64,000 nt of DNA from Pirellulales bacterium (GTDB taxonomy: Bacteria > Planctomycetota > Planctomycetia > Pirellulales > JAICIG01): NCBI GenBank assembly GCA_035533075.1, contig DATLUO010000194.1, positions 1 to 64,000 on the forward strand. Reading direction: 5' to 3'. The notes below the pieces were generated by a model, which saw nothing but the letters and a program-made list of their open reading frames with translations, ran no database searches and had not been told where the DNA came from. Of the stretch, positions 49,869-57,777 are shown piece after piece; position 1 is the first letter of the stretch, and the number at the start of each line of letters is the position of its first letter. The position numbers were made by a program, and so were the translations under genes.

Positions 49869-51986
49869 TCATCTGTGTTTCATCCGTGGCTTTCCCCGCT
49901 CTTTCAGATCCTTGACCTTGGCGAGCGCCTTTTTCGGGTCGGCTTTCGCGCCCTCTTCGCACCCGGCGCAGCAGAGGAACACCGGCTGACCATCGATCAG
50001 CAGCTTTACCGGCTTGCCCATCGAGCCGAGCCGGTTCTCTTCTTCCACCGGGCAAAAGCGCTGCTCCTCGGCCAACTTGCGGTCCTCGGGCGAGAGCTTG
50101 GCCAGCGCGCCCTTGATCCGCGCATCCGGGTCATTCTTGGCCGGCCTGGACGGCGCGGGTGTCGGCGCCTTCGCCGCATCGCCGCTGGCGGGCCTGCCGC
50201 CGCGCAGCTTGGTCACTTGCGCCAACGTTTTCTCCGGATCTTCCAGCGCCTGCTTCTTGCAGCCCGCGCAGCAGACGAACACCGTCTGGCCGTCCACCTC
50301 GAGCTTCACCGGCGGACCCATCGATCCCAAGCGGTTGTTCTTCAAGATCGGACAAAACTTTTGCGACTCGGCGGTTCGCCGGTCTGCCGGCGAAAGACCG
50401 GCCAACGCGGCCTCGATCTTGGCGTCGGGATCCTCGGGCGTCGACGGTCGCACGGTGGTCACGCCGGAGCCGCTCTTCGATCCGCCGCCGCTGCCCCCAA
50501 AGTAGATCGAGCCGGCCGCCGGGTTGAGCCGCGTTTCCGCATCGACCAGAAACGAGCCCGTCGCCACCACCAAATCACCCGGCTTCAGTCCCGACAGCAC
50601 CGGGTAAAACATCGCACCCTGGGGCCCGTTCATGCGCGGCCCCAGCTCCACCTGCACCCCCTCGAACACGTTGGGCAGGCTCTCGCGGTAGACGATCCGC
50701 TGCTTGCCCGTATCGATCACCGCGCTTTCCGGCACGGCCAGCACCAGCCCTTCGCCGAGCTGGGCCTGACGCGGAGCATCGTCGGCCACCGCGTCGCGGA
50801 GCATCTCCACGTCGCGCGGCGGCACTTCGATGGTCACGGTCGCGGTCGTGCCGGGACGCAGCTTGTGGCCGGGGTTGGGCAGCTCGCAACGAATCGTGAC
50901 GGTGCGCGTGGCCTCGTCGACGTGCGGATAGACGAACGCCAGCTTGCCGTGAAACGGCTCGCCCGGAAAGGCACGGCTGGTGGCCACGACGGGCAAGGCA
51001 TCCGGGCTGTCGGCGGGAATCGGCCGGTGCGTCTGCCGCTGAGGCAAAAAGGGAAAATCTTCCTCATACACCTGGGCCTGAATCCAGACGGTCGATAGGT
51101 CGGCCACGTCGTAGAGCGGCGTGCCCGTCTCGACGTACTGCCCCTCGACGACGTACTTCTGGATGATGTGCCCGGTGATCGGCGAGCGAATCTTGAGGTG
51201 CGTATTGGCCTTGCCGGTCTTGGCCAGCTCGTCGAGCTGGTCGTCGCTGATGCCCAACAGCCGCAGCCGCTCGCGCGTGCTGGCGGCCATTCGCCGGTCT
51301 CCGCCCTGCACGGCACCGACGAACTCGCGCATGCCGCTGTAGAGATCGGGGCTGTAGAGATCGGCCAGCACCTCGCCGGCGTCGACGGTGGTGCCCGTCT
51401 CGTTCACGTACAGCTTGTCGATTCGTCCGCCGACCCAGGCGCTCACTTTCCGCTCTTCGCGTTCGTTGAACTCGATGAAGCCCACGGCGCTCACCTGCTT
51501 GGTCAGCGGCACGTAGTCGGTGCTCCAGGTGCGCACGCCGGCCAGCACCACGCGATAGGGCGAGATCTGCACGCGGTTGACCACGCCGGGCGGCAGGGCC
51601 TCTTCGTGGACGTCGCCCTTTTTGCGCTTCGAGAGCGGCATGAAGCAGATCGGGCATTTCTCTTTGCTGTTGTCGCGGACCACCGCGGGATGCATGGGGC
51701 AGAACCACTCGACGTCGCTCGACGCGACCGTGGCCGCTTCGGCCGGGCGGGTATAGCGGTCGTAGTAGGCGACCAGCGTGTCCCATTGCGTGATCACGAT
51801 GCCGATGGCCGCCAGGATGCCGATGAACCGCAGCCGGGCCAATTTGACCAGGATGATGAAATCGAACCACCACCAGGCTTTTCGCCAGCCGGTGAGTTCG
51901 GGCGGGGCGCGCAGGCCGCCCTCGTCGATCGGTTCGGGTTCGTCGTGTGGCGGCGGCGGCAGGCGGTTGTTGTAGCGGTCGGACAT
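49869..51986 (-). CDS. cusB: CusB-type adaptor with extra Cys-rich metal-binding domains
   Basis: A 705-residue membrane-fusion protein of the metal pump. One membrane helix lies at about 48-68. It is followed by a heavy-metal-binding domain, WFCPMHPAVVRDNSKEKCPI then CFMPL (94-118). The adaptor body includes SPYRVVLAGVRTWST, IRSPITGHIIQKYVVEG and DSPDALPVVATSRAFPGEPF. The C-terminus (about 540-705) holds two related repeats, each with FCPI/FCPV, NRLGSMG, a strand pair and VCCAGCKKQA or LCCAGCEEGA. These could take up Cu(I) or Zn(II) and pass it to CusA. No cusC-like outer-membrane gene is in the window. Confidence 0.9.
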   Translation of the reverse strand: MSDRYNNRLPPPPHDEPEPIDEGGLRAPPELTGWRKAWWWFDFIILVKLARLRFIGILAAIGIVITQWDTLVAYYDRYTRPAEAATVASSDVEWFCPMHPAVVRDNSKEKCPICFMPLSKRKKGDVHEEALPPGVVNRVQISPYRVVLAGVRTWSTDYVPLTKQVSAVGFIEFNEREERKVSAWVGGRIDKLYVNETGTTVDAGEVLADLYSPDLYSGMREFVGAVQGGDRRMAASTRERLRLLGISDDQLDELAKTGKANTHLKIRSPITGHIIQKYVVEGQYVETGTPLYDVADLSTVWIQAQVYEEDFPFLPQRQTHRPIPADSPDALPVVATSRAFPGEPFHGKLAFVYPHVDEATRTVTIRCELPNPGHKLRPGTTATVTIEVPPRDVEMLRDAVADDAPRQAQLGEGLVLAVPESAVIDTGKQRIVYRESLPNVFEGVQVELGPRMNGPQGAMFYPVLSGLKPGDLVVATGSFLVDAETRLNPAAGSIYFGGSGGGSKSGSGVTTVRPSTPEDPDAKIEAALAGLSPADRRTAESQKFCPILKNNRLGSMGPPVKLEVDGQTVFVCCAGCKKQALEDPEKTLAQVTKLRGGRPASGDAAKAPTPAPSRPAKNDPDARIKGALAKLSPEDRKLAEEQRFCPVEEENRLGSMGKPVKLLIDGQPVFLCCAGCEEGAKADPKKALAKVKDLKERGKPRMKHR

Positions 51987-52267
51987 AGGGTTGAGGGTTC
52001 GGGGTTCAGCGTTCAGGGTTCAGGGTTCAGGTGGCTCGGGCAGAGCCTGGCCAGTTCGGCGCCGGCGCTGCCGAATCGCTTTGCGGCCAGGCGATGCCCC
52101 GGTGCTTCGTTTGGCGTGCAATCCAAAATCCAAAATCGAAAATCCGAAATTCGGCGGGGCGGCCGCGACACGGGCCGGCCGTTGGTGCTAACCCTCCGGT
52201 CCCGTGTGCGGCCGCCGTCTCCGTAGGGTGGGACCAGCGAGTTTGCGAGCGCCGGCCCACCAGTCGC
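51987..52267. repeat. Repeat-filled gap: heptamers, AATCCAAA tracts, hairpin copy 4
   Basis: About 51993-52030 carries five GGTTCAG-type heptamers. About 52120-52153 has ATCCAAA/ATCGAAA/ATCCGAAA near-repeats. The dispersed 39-bp hairpin (copy 4, GTAGGGTGGGACCAGCGAGT...) is at 52223-52261, just before the stop of the next gene. No gene is seen. Confidence 0.75.
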
Positions 52268-52786
52268 CTATTTCTTCTTCGGCGCCACGCCAAGCTGCTC
52301 CTTGATCTTGTCGTTCTCCGCCTCGGCCGCCTTGAGCTCGCTTTCGAGTTTCTGGCAGCAATCGCAAATCGCTTCGCTGTCCGACCCGCCGGTCTTGACG
52401 GCTACGTCGGTGAGCATCTGGCAAAGCTCATCACACGTGGCCAAATGGGCCTCCATTGCCGCCAGCGGCTTTTGCAGCTTTTTGTCTTTGGCGGCTTCGG
52501 GCTTCAGCTTGGCCAACTCCTTCTTGGCGAGATCGACGTTCCGCTTGACCTCGGCCACGTGCTGTTGCGTGATTTCCTTGGGCACGGCCTTGTAGTTCTC
52601 GCCGTAATAGTTCAGCACGCGGGCGTGCTCCATCGCCGAGCGGTGATAGGCTGAGGTCGAATGCGGCAGATAGTATTGGCCGGTGATTTTGCGGTCGGCA
52701 CGAGAGCTCAGGTCTTGGGCGACAATCGCGCGGTGGGCCACCATCATGGTTCCGGAGATCGCCAGAACGGTCAGCAATCGTTTCAT
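52268..52786 (-). CDS. Exported helical protein with clustered Cys
   Basis: A 172-residue protein with a signal peptide (KRLLTVLAISGTMMVAHRAI then VAQ). Residues 60-130 are a Lys/Glu/Ala-rich helix (VKRNVDLAKKELAKLKPEAA). A Cys motif CDELCQML precedes CDCCQKLESEL. His/Tyr lie in the N-terminal part (LPHSTSAYHRSAMEHAR). The composition and place between cusB and small metal-binding secreted proteins suggest a periplasmic metal buffer. This is inference; the family is not known to me. Two convergent hairpin repeats stand before its start. Confidence 0.65.
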   Translation of the reverse strand: MKRLLTVLAISGTMMVAHRAIVAQDLSSRADRKITGQYYLPHSTSAYHRSAMEHARVLNYYGENYKAVPKEITQQHVAEVKRNVDLAKKELAKLKPEAAKDKKLQKPLAAMEAHLATCDELCQMLTDVAVKTGGSDSEAICDCCQKLESELKAAEAENDKIKEQLGVAPKKK

Positions 52787-52819
52787 CGTTTTAGTCCCTT
52801 AAGTTGTTCGTGTTCAAAG

Positions 52820-52915
52820 GTAGGGTGGGACCAGCGAACTTGCGAGCGCCGGCCCACCGTTGGCGAGGTCGATTATGGTGGGCCGGCGCTCGCAAGCTCG
52901 CTGGTCCCACCCTAC
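52820..52915. repeat. Dispersed 39-bp hairpin, copies 5 and 6 as an inverted pair
   Basis: Copy 5 at 52820-52858 (GTAGGGTGGGACCAGCGAAC...) and copy 6 at 52877-52915 in reverse, 18 bp apart. Together they can form a 96-bp cruciform. They lie between two Cus-linked genes. Confidence 0.85.
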
Positions 52916-52936
52916 GGACTTCGGGTCAGGTCAACT

Positions 52937-53584
52937 TCAACAGCCGCACCCCATGCCGGCCATGCGCATCGCTCCGCCGGACGCTTTTTGCGACGCGGCG
53001 GGCGCTTGTTTGCCATTCATGCCCGACATGCCGCCCATGTTCATCATGCATCCAGGGCACATTCTCATGTCGTCCATGCCGCTCATCGCGCCCTGACCCA
53101 TGCCCGGCATGTCGCCCATCTCGTCCATCTCCATGCCGGCGTGTTCGTCCGCTGGCGCGCTGCGCTTCGTGGCATCCGGCTTCGTCGCTTTGAGCTTCAG
53201 TTTCATGCCGCAGATCGGGCAGTCGGTCGGCTTGGTCCATTGGACTTGCGGGTGCATCGGGCAGGTATAGATCGGCGCGGCGGGAGCCTTCGCCCTGGCA
53301 GCCACGGTGCGAACGGCCGGTGAGGCGGCCGATGGCTTGCCGCGGGCAATCGCGGTCGTGGCAGCGCCGGCTGGTGCGCGGTTGGTCGCGGGCGCCGTTT
53401 GGGCCAGCATCGGAGCGCGTCCGGCGATCTTGCCGCTGGCCACGGCGCGGCCGCCGCCGTAACCGTAGCCGCTTCCGCCCGACATGGCGCAGCCCCCACC
53501 ACCGCCGCCACCGCAAGCCAACGCGGGCAACCCGGTTGCACTGACCACGCCGCCGATCACGAGCATCGAAAACAACTTCTGCAT
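52937..53584 (-). CDS. Exported metal-binding protein (HMBD and Met/His-rich tail)
   Basis: A 215-residue secreted protein from ATG 53584 (MQKLFSMLVIGGVVSATGLP, then cleavage near ALA-CGG). The mature part starts with a Gly/Cys run, then low-complexity Ala/Arg sequence. Next is a heavy-metal-binding domain YTCPMHPQVQWTKPTDCPIC then GMKL (about 106-128). The tail is rich in Met, Asp, His and Cys (MEMDEMGDMPGMGQGAMSGM, MCPGCMMNMGG), as in copper-binding proteins. It is likely a periplasmic Cu/Ag chaperone or sponge for CusBA. It starts within the same run of small leftward genes. Confidence 0.78.
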   Translation of the reverse strand: MQKLFSMLVIGGVVSATGLPALACGGGGGGGCAMSGGSGYGYGGGRAVASGKIAGRAPMLAQTAPATNRAPAGAATTAIARGKPSAASPAVRTVAARAKAPAAPIYTCPMHPQVQWTKPTDCPICGMKLKLKATKPDATKRSAPADEHAGMEMDEMGDMPGMGQGAMSGMDDMRMCPGCMMNMGGMSGMNGKQAPAASQKASGGAMRMAGMGCGC

Positions 53585-53644
53585 TTCATTCTCCTTCACA
53601 ATCGAGGTAGTTGAGAAAAAACCAACGCATCGACCTCGCCTGAC

Positions 53645-53697
53645 TTGTGGTGCAGGCGTCCCGCCTGCGGAAAGCAGGCGGGACGCCTGCGCCACAA
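53645..53697. repeat. Hairpin repeat with 17-bp stem
   Basis: GCAGGCGTCCCGCCTGC (53652-53668), spacer GGAAA, then the exact complement (53674-53690). The outer TTGTGG/CCACAA adds to the pairing. Intergenic, upstream of the HMBD-protein gene. Confidence 0.85.
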
Positions 53698-53720
53698 CCG
53701 CCCCGGCCGTTTCCGGCGGC

Positions 53721-53750
53721 CCCGGCCCAAGACGAGAGTCTTGGGCCGGG
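53721..53750. repeat. Hairpin with 13-bp stem
   Basis: CCCGGCCCAAGAC (53721-53733), loop GAGA, and the exact complement to 53750. It is next to the 53645-53697 repeat but of another sequence family. Confidence 0.85.
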
Positions 53751-53834
53751 TAATGCGCCGAAATCAGCGGTGCTGAGATTGGCCGTCGTGGCTCGTCTCA
53801 ACGCAATTCATGGTGGGCGGTGCCCGCCCTGCCG

Positions 53835-54131
53835 TTAGTAACCCAGGATCTTCCGAGTGGCCGAGTACGAGGGGCCGCTGGAACCGTTCGAGCGGTAGCT
53901 CCGCATCGACGGCGCACGGTACGCGCCGGGCGCGGCGGAGTAACGCCGGATGGTTTGCGTTCGCGGCCGTGCCGCGGCCGCGGGAGCGCGAGGCGCCGGG
54001 GCCCGCGCCGTGGCGGGGGCCGGCGCCGCGGTCGTGCCCATCGGGCAACCGCCGCTGGCGGCGCGTGCCGAACTGGCGCCGGTTAAGGTCATGGCCGCGA
54101 CGACAACAAGCATGGAAAACGTCTTCAACAT
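53835..54131 (-). CDS. Small secreted Ala/Pro/Arg-rich protein
   Basis: A 98-residue protein with a signal peptide (MLKTFSMLVVVAAMTLTGAS then SARA). The mature part begins GGCPMGTT and is low in complexity (PAPATARAPAPRAPAAAARP), ending in a Ser/Tyr-rich segment and GY. The signal is very like that of the HMBD protein at 52937-53584 (MQKLFSMLVIGG). One Cys-Pro-Met suggests weak metal binding. It probably belongs to the same Cus-linked set; function not known. Confidence 0.6.
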   Translation of the reverse strand: MLKTFSMLVVVAAMTLTGASSARAASGGCPMGTTAAPAPATARAPAPRAPAAAARPRTQTIRRYSAAPGAYRAPSMRSYRSNGSSGPSYSATRKILGY

Positions 54132-54335
54132 AAAACACTCCTTCTATCGAGTGCGCCGCCGACTTCCGCCTGGAGGTCGCACCGGCGCGGTCTCACCTGA
54201 TTGAAAATCGGCACACTGCGGCGGTCCGCGCTCGCGGACGAAAGGCCGAGTGTCGCCTTCGCTTAGGAAACGGGCCAAAACAGCCCTACGCGCGCAGCAT
54301 CAAGCGCTGCGCGAGCACGAAGGAGAAAGAGAGAA

Positions 54336-54815
54336 TCAGATCAAGAGCGACCGAAAGACGATGACTCGGTCAAGGGGTGGGCCGCTATCGAACTCGGCCG
54401 CGTCCACGATAAACGAGGGGTGGACCAGCGCGCCGACTTGCTGAACGACCGCGACGACGGCCGGAGCCTGATCGCACGGCACGCTCACAATTTGCGGCGC
54501 CACGCTCGGCGCCGAGAGAATCGGTTTGCAGCACGCCTTGGATCCGATGCCCGCGTGGTCTGACTGGCCGCCATGACAGCAGAAGCCGCCACCACAGCAA
54601 TCGGCTTCCGCATCGGCTGTTTCGTGCGCGCAGCAACTCGCTGCGCAGGCAGTTTGATTCGCGGCAGAATGCTTTTTGGCCGGCAGGTGCTGGCAGAAAA
54701 GCTTCACGTGGCCGTTGGCACACAGGCATGCGGTGCTGGGCATGCCGGCCCACGCAGCCAGGGGAATCATCACCCAGGCTACGGCGGCCGACAGTCGTGT
54801 GCGGAAAAAGGTCAT
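54336..54815 (-). CDS. Cys-rich exported protein of the metal island
   Basis: A 159-residue protein from ATG 54815. A signal peptide (RLSAAVAWVMIPLAAWAGMP) is followed by Cys-bearing motifs CLCANGHVKLFCQHL, ACAASCCAHE, DCCGGGFCCHGGQ and KACCKPI, 14 Cys in all before residue 105. The tail is hydrophobic with short strands. Such spacing suggests disulfides or metal thiolate clusters at the cell surface or periplasm. The ATG that lies 180 bp upstream gives a poor extension and is not used. It belongs with the other small secreted proteins of the Cus region. Confidence 0.65.
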   Translation of the reverse strand: MTFFRTRLSAAVAWVMIPLAAWAGMPSTACLCANGHVKLFCQHLPAKKHSAANQTACAASCCAHETADAEADCCGGGFCCHGGQSDHAGIGSKACCKPILSAPSVAPQIVSVPCDQAPAVVAVVQQVGALVHPSFIVDAAEFDSGPPLDRVIVFRSLLI

Positions 54816-54907
54816 GGCCAAACGGCTCGATTTTGCGAAGTCCGCGCGCATCATCGGCATGCGCACCACGTCAACTTGGCCAATTCTTCCCTTAGAGGGC
54901 CCAATTG

Positions 54908-56671
54908 TCAAGGGCCTTCGATGCTTGGGCGGCCTGTTTTCCGTTGAATGCGGTGGCTGCGCCCCAGGGCCGGCACGCGCCTCAGGCAAAGCCACGAGCA
55001 GGCGAGCGCGATGAAGAACGGCGCAAATTCAAACCAGGTCACGACATAGTCGAAAAATGGCCCGCCGGCGTAAGGCGTGCCGAGAAGCCCCGGCTGCGGA
55101 TAGTGATACACAAGCCAGAAACGAAGGTAATAGAGCATCGCCAGCCCGCTGAGCGCGAGCCACACCCGCGAGCGCGCGAAAGGCAACAGCGGCATGGCCC
55201 AAGTCCAATACCACGGATTTCCGGTCGGTAGCAGCAACCAAAACCAGGCGACCGTCAAGAAGGCCTGGCGGAGAAAATCTTCGGCCGACGAACACCGGGT
55301 GGCGCGCCAGGCAAAGCTTCCCGCCAGCAGCAAAAACACCAGCGCCGTTATGGCGCGAGTGAACAGAAACGGCGCGACATCGGCATCAAGCCCGAGCCTG
55401 TCGACGAGCGCGCCGGCCAGCGCTCTGCGACAACCCTCGGGCACAAGCGAAAACCAGGCCCGCTCGCGCGCCGGCAACTCTTCGGTCGGGCGAACGTTTT
55501 CCATGACCAGCAGGAACAGAAAATCGTTCATCTCCCAATAGCTCAGAAAGGCGCGCACGCTCTGGCTCGGGTCGCGCGGCGCGAGGTCAGTCTCTTCCGG
55601 CGGCAAAGGCGGATGCTCGGCGCCGGCTTGCTCGACCGATGGCGGCGGCTTCCACGCGGGACCGACGCGACTCGGCCACATGGGAATTAACACCAAAACG
55701 GTCGTGGCTATGAAGAAGAACGACGCGATCGCAGCCGCTCGCCAGCCGCACCGCGCGGCGATGGCCAGCAGCAACAGCGGCGCGAGCACGACGGGGTAAA
55801 GCTTGGCCCCCACCGCTAATCCAAGGACGACGGCAAGTCGTAGGTCAGGCTTTCCAGCCTGACAAACGTCAGGCTGGAAAGCCTGACCTACAGGAAACAA
55901 CGCTTTGACCGCCAGGTAACTGGAGAGAGCTGTAAGAAATACGGCCAGACTGTCCAAATGCCCGCTGTTGGCGATTTCTTTGATCACCAGCGGACACCAG
56001 GCGTAAATCACCACGGCAGCCGCTGGCCGGCCGACGCGGCGTAGCAGCTTGATGACGATCGCCATTGTCAACACGTCGAACAGCACGAACCAGGCCTTCA
56101 TGATCGTCATTCGCGTCCGCACGGAGGCCGCGTCCGGCGTCATGGCGGTCGCCAATGCGAACACGACCTGGCCCACGGGCGGATAAATCGTGGGCAGCTC
56201 GCTAAAGTGTACGCGGGCCAGGATCCCGGCCAACACCGGCGAACGATCGCGCAGAGCCACGAGCTTCGCCAGATCGCCGGGCAAGTCGTCGGCAATGTCC
56301 GCGGCAAGCACTTGCTGCGGTGCATACCGGAAGGGATTGACGCCCGCGGCGCTTGCTGCGCCGTCCCAGAGATACCGATAGAGGTCGATCTCTTCGATCG
56401 GACCGGAAAACAGCAACAGACCGCGGAAAATCACCGCTCCCGCGATGACGATCCACAGCGACTCGCGACTCCGAGTTGTGCGCATGGCGATGCCGACGGC
56501 GGCAAGGTAGCAGGCGAAGCACAGAGCAAACAAGCTGAGACTCACCAGCAGCGAGTGGCCGCCGGAACCTTCTTCGTGCAGGCTTTGGCCACTGGCGGCG
56601 ATGAGCAGGTAAGCGCACGCTGAAACGGCGCCCAGCGTGAAAAGCGATGATGTGGAGGAAATGCGCTTCAC
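54908..56671 (-). CDS. GT87/DUF2029-type membrane glycosyltransferase with repeat-coded insert
   Basis: About 587 residues, with 10 to 12 membrane helices. The first outer loop holds PIEEIDLYRYLWDGAASAAG (Glu-Glu-Asp type catalytic loop), then VNPFRYAPQQVL and IYPPVGQVVFAL, a pattern of the polyprenol-phosphate mannosyltransferases of GT87. LPTGNPWYWTWAMPL and GGPFFDYVVTWFEFAPFFI come near the end. An in-frame hairpin repeat at 55840-55891 adds VGQAFQPDVCQAGKPDL after about residue 260. GTG 56671 overlaps the ynfA stop (GTGA); GTG 56701 is an alternative. The final about 20 residues (RSHRIQRKTGRPSIEGP) look foreign. Confidence 0.78.
   Translation of the reverse strand: MKRISSTSSLFTLGAVSACAYLLIAASGQSLHEEGSGGHSLLVSLSLFALCFACYLAAVGIAMRTTRSRESLWIVIAGAVIFRGLLLFSGPIEEIDLYRYLWDGAASAAGVNPFRYAPQQVLAADIADDLPGDLAKLVALRDRSPVLAGILARVHFSELPTIYPPVGQVVFALATAMTPDAASVRTRMTIMKAWFVLFDVLTMAIVIKLLRRVGRPAAAVVIYAWCPLVIKEIANSGHLDSLAVFLTALSSYLAVKALFPVGQAFQPDVCQAGKPDLRLAVVLGLAVGAKLYPVVLAPLLLLAIAARCGWRAAAIASFFFIATTVLVLIPMWPSRVGPAWKPPPSVEQAGAEHPPLPPEETDLAPRDPSQSVRAFLSYWEMNDFLFLLVMENVRPTEELPARERAWFSLVPEGCRRALAGALVDRLGLDADVAPFLFTRAITALVFLLLAGSFAWRATRCSSAEDFLRQAFLTVAWFWLLLPTGNPWYWTWAMPLLPFARSRVWLALSGLAMLYYLRFWLVYHYPQPGLLGTPYAGGPFFDYVVTWFEFAPFFIALACSWLCLRRVPALGRSHRIQRKTGRPSIEGP
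55840..55891. repeat. Hairpin repeat (24-bp stem) inserted in frame in GT87 gene
   Basis: GTAGGTCAGGCTTTCCAGCC then TGAC (55840-55863), loop AAAC, and the exact reverse complement (55868-55891). On the coding strand it reads VGQAFQPDVCQAGKPDL. I recall QAFQPD-type inserts in many planctomycete proteins. No lesion to the frame results. Confidence 0.9.
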
Positions 56672-57003
56672 GCGTAGCGAGGCCAATACATCATCAAACA
56701 CACCCCGACCAATGCAATGCAGGCGCCCACGACATCAGGCAAGTCGGGCCGGTTGCCGTCAAAGTACCAGCCCCAGCCGAGCGAGAGCACGATAAAGAAC
56801 CCACCATAGGCCGCGTACACACGGCCAAAATGGCTCGACTGAAACGTCGGCACGATCCCGTAGGCCACCAAGACCGCCGCGCCGGCAAGGCCCCACCAGA
56901 CGGGCCGAGCGTCGCGCAGCCACTTCCACACCAGCCAGCCACCGCCAATCTCGCAGAGGCCCGCCACAAGGAATAACAGCAACGATTTAATGAGCGAGGT
57001 CAT
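56668..57003 (-). CDS. ynfA: YnfA-family small membrane protein
   Basis: A 111-residue inner-membrane protein with four helices, of the UPF0060/YnfA family, related to small multidrug-resistance transporters. Typical are LCEIGGGWLVWKWLRD, AYGIVPTFQSSHFGRVYAAY, GGFFIVLSLGWGWYFDGNRP and the end GACIALVGVCLMMYWPR. A drug or cation export role is suspected in the family, not settled. It overlaps the GT2 gene before it by 4 bp and the GT87 gene after it, so the three form one operon. Confidence 0.93.
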   Translation of the reverse strand: MTSLIKSLLLFLVAGLCEIGGGWLVWKWLRDARPVWWGLAGAAVLVAYGIVPTFQSSHFGRVYAAYGGFFIVLSLGWGWYFDGNRPDLPDVVGACIALVGVCLMMYWPRYA

Positions 57004-57767
57004 GATCGGCGGCGCGTAAGACCGTATTTGGCAATAACAAAGAGAATCTTATACCCGGCCTTGATCGTGCCGACCAGCGTGCCGCTGATTTTGCTCTGGC
57101 CGATGCGACAGCGATAAGAGACGGGCACTTCGAGCGTCCGCAATCCCGCACGCGCGGCCTTGATTTGCATCTCGACCGTCCAGCCAAAGTTCTGGTCGAC
57201 CATGCCGAGCGACTTGAGGGCTTGATAGTCGATGGCGCGAAACGGCCCCAAGTCGGTGTAGTGGGCACCGAACAGCCACCGCATCAAGAAGCATGCCAGG
57301 CGATTGCCCCACACGCTTTGCGGCGGCATCGCCCCCGCCTGGCGCTCGCCCAACAGCCGCGAGCCCAGCACGAAATCGGCCTTGCCTGCGAGAATCGGCG
57401 CAACCAGGTCGGGCAGCCGCTCGGGATAATCGCTGTAGTCGCCGTCGAGAAAGACCACGACGCGCGGCGGCGGTTGGCCCGCCGCAATGGCCCTTTCAAT
57501 CTCCGACAGGCCGCGCAGGCACGCGGCGCCGTATCCCCGTTGACCTTCTTGAACGACACTCGCCCCGGCGGCGGCCGCGGCCTCGGCGGTCCCGTCGGTC
57601 GAAGCGTTATCGACGACGATCACGCGCGCGACGGCCGGCAGATCGGCCAGCACGCGCGGCAACGATTGCTCTTCGTTGAGCGCGGGAATGACGACATAAA
57701 CGCCGGCCCGCTTCGCGGCGGCGTCTTCCGCCGCGCCGGCGGTCGCCGCGGTGGACTCGATGGGCAT
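57000..57767 (-). CDS. Glycosyltransferase family 2
   Basis: A 255-residue GT-A enzyme like dolichol- or undecaprenyl-phosphate sugar transferases. Family blocks are VYVVIPALNEEQSLPRVLAD (22-41), RVIVVDNASTDGTAEAA, the metal-binding VVFLDGDYSDYPERL, and NFGWTVEMQIKAARAGL, then RIGQSKISGTLVGTIKAGYK. There are no C-terminal membrane helices. ATG 57767 was chosen since the domain starts 20 residues on. Together with the GT87 gene it may supply a lipid-linked sugar and use it in the envelope. The stop overlaps the ynfA start. Confidence 0.9.
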   Translation of the reverse strand: MPIESTAATAGAAEDAAAKRAGVYVVIPALNEEQSLPRVLADLPAVARVIVVDNASTDGTAEAAAAAGASVVQEGQRGYGAACLRGLSEIERAIAAGQPPPRVVVFLDGDYSDYPERLPDLVAPILAGKADFVLGSRLLGERQAGAMPPQSVWGNRLACFLMRWLFGAHYTDLGPFRAIDYQALKSLGMVDQNFGWTVEMQIKAARAGLRTLEVPVSYRCRIGQSKISGTLVGTIKAGYKILFVIAKYGLTRRRS

Positions 57768-57777
57768 GGCGGGGCCG

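Noticed and set aside
47894-49915. Rightward open frame of 673 codons over cusA
   Set aside because: Antisense to the RND pump; His/Gln/Asp-rich shadow composition.
54336-54995. Start of the Cys-rich protein at 54995
   Set aside because: The first 60 codons are antisense-like and hide the signal peptide; ATG 54815 puts the signal at the N-terminus.
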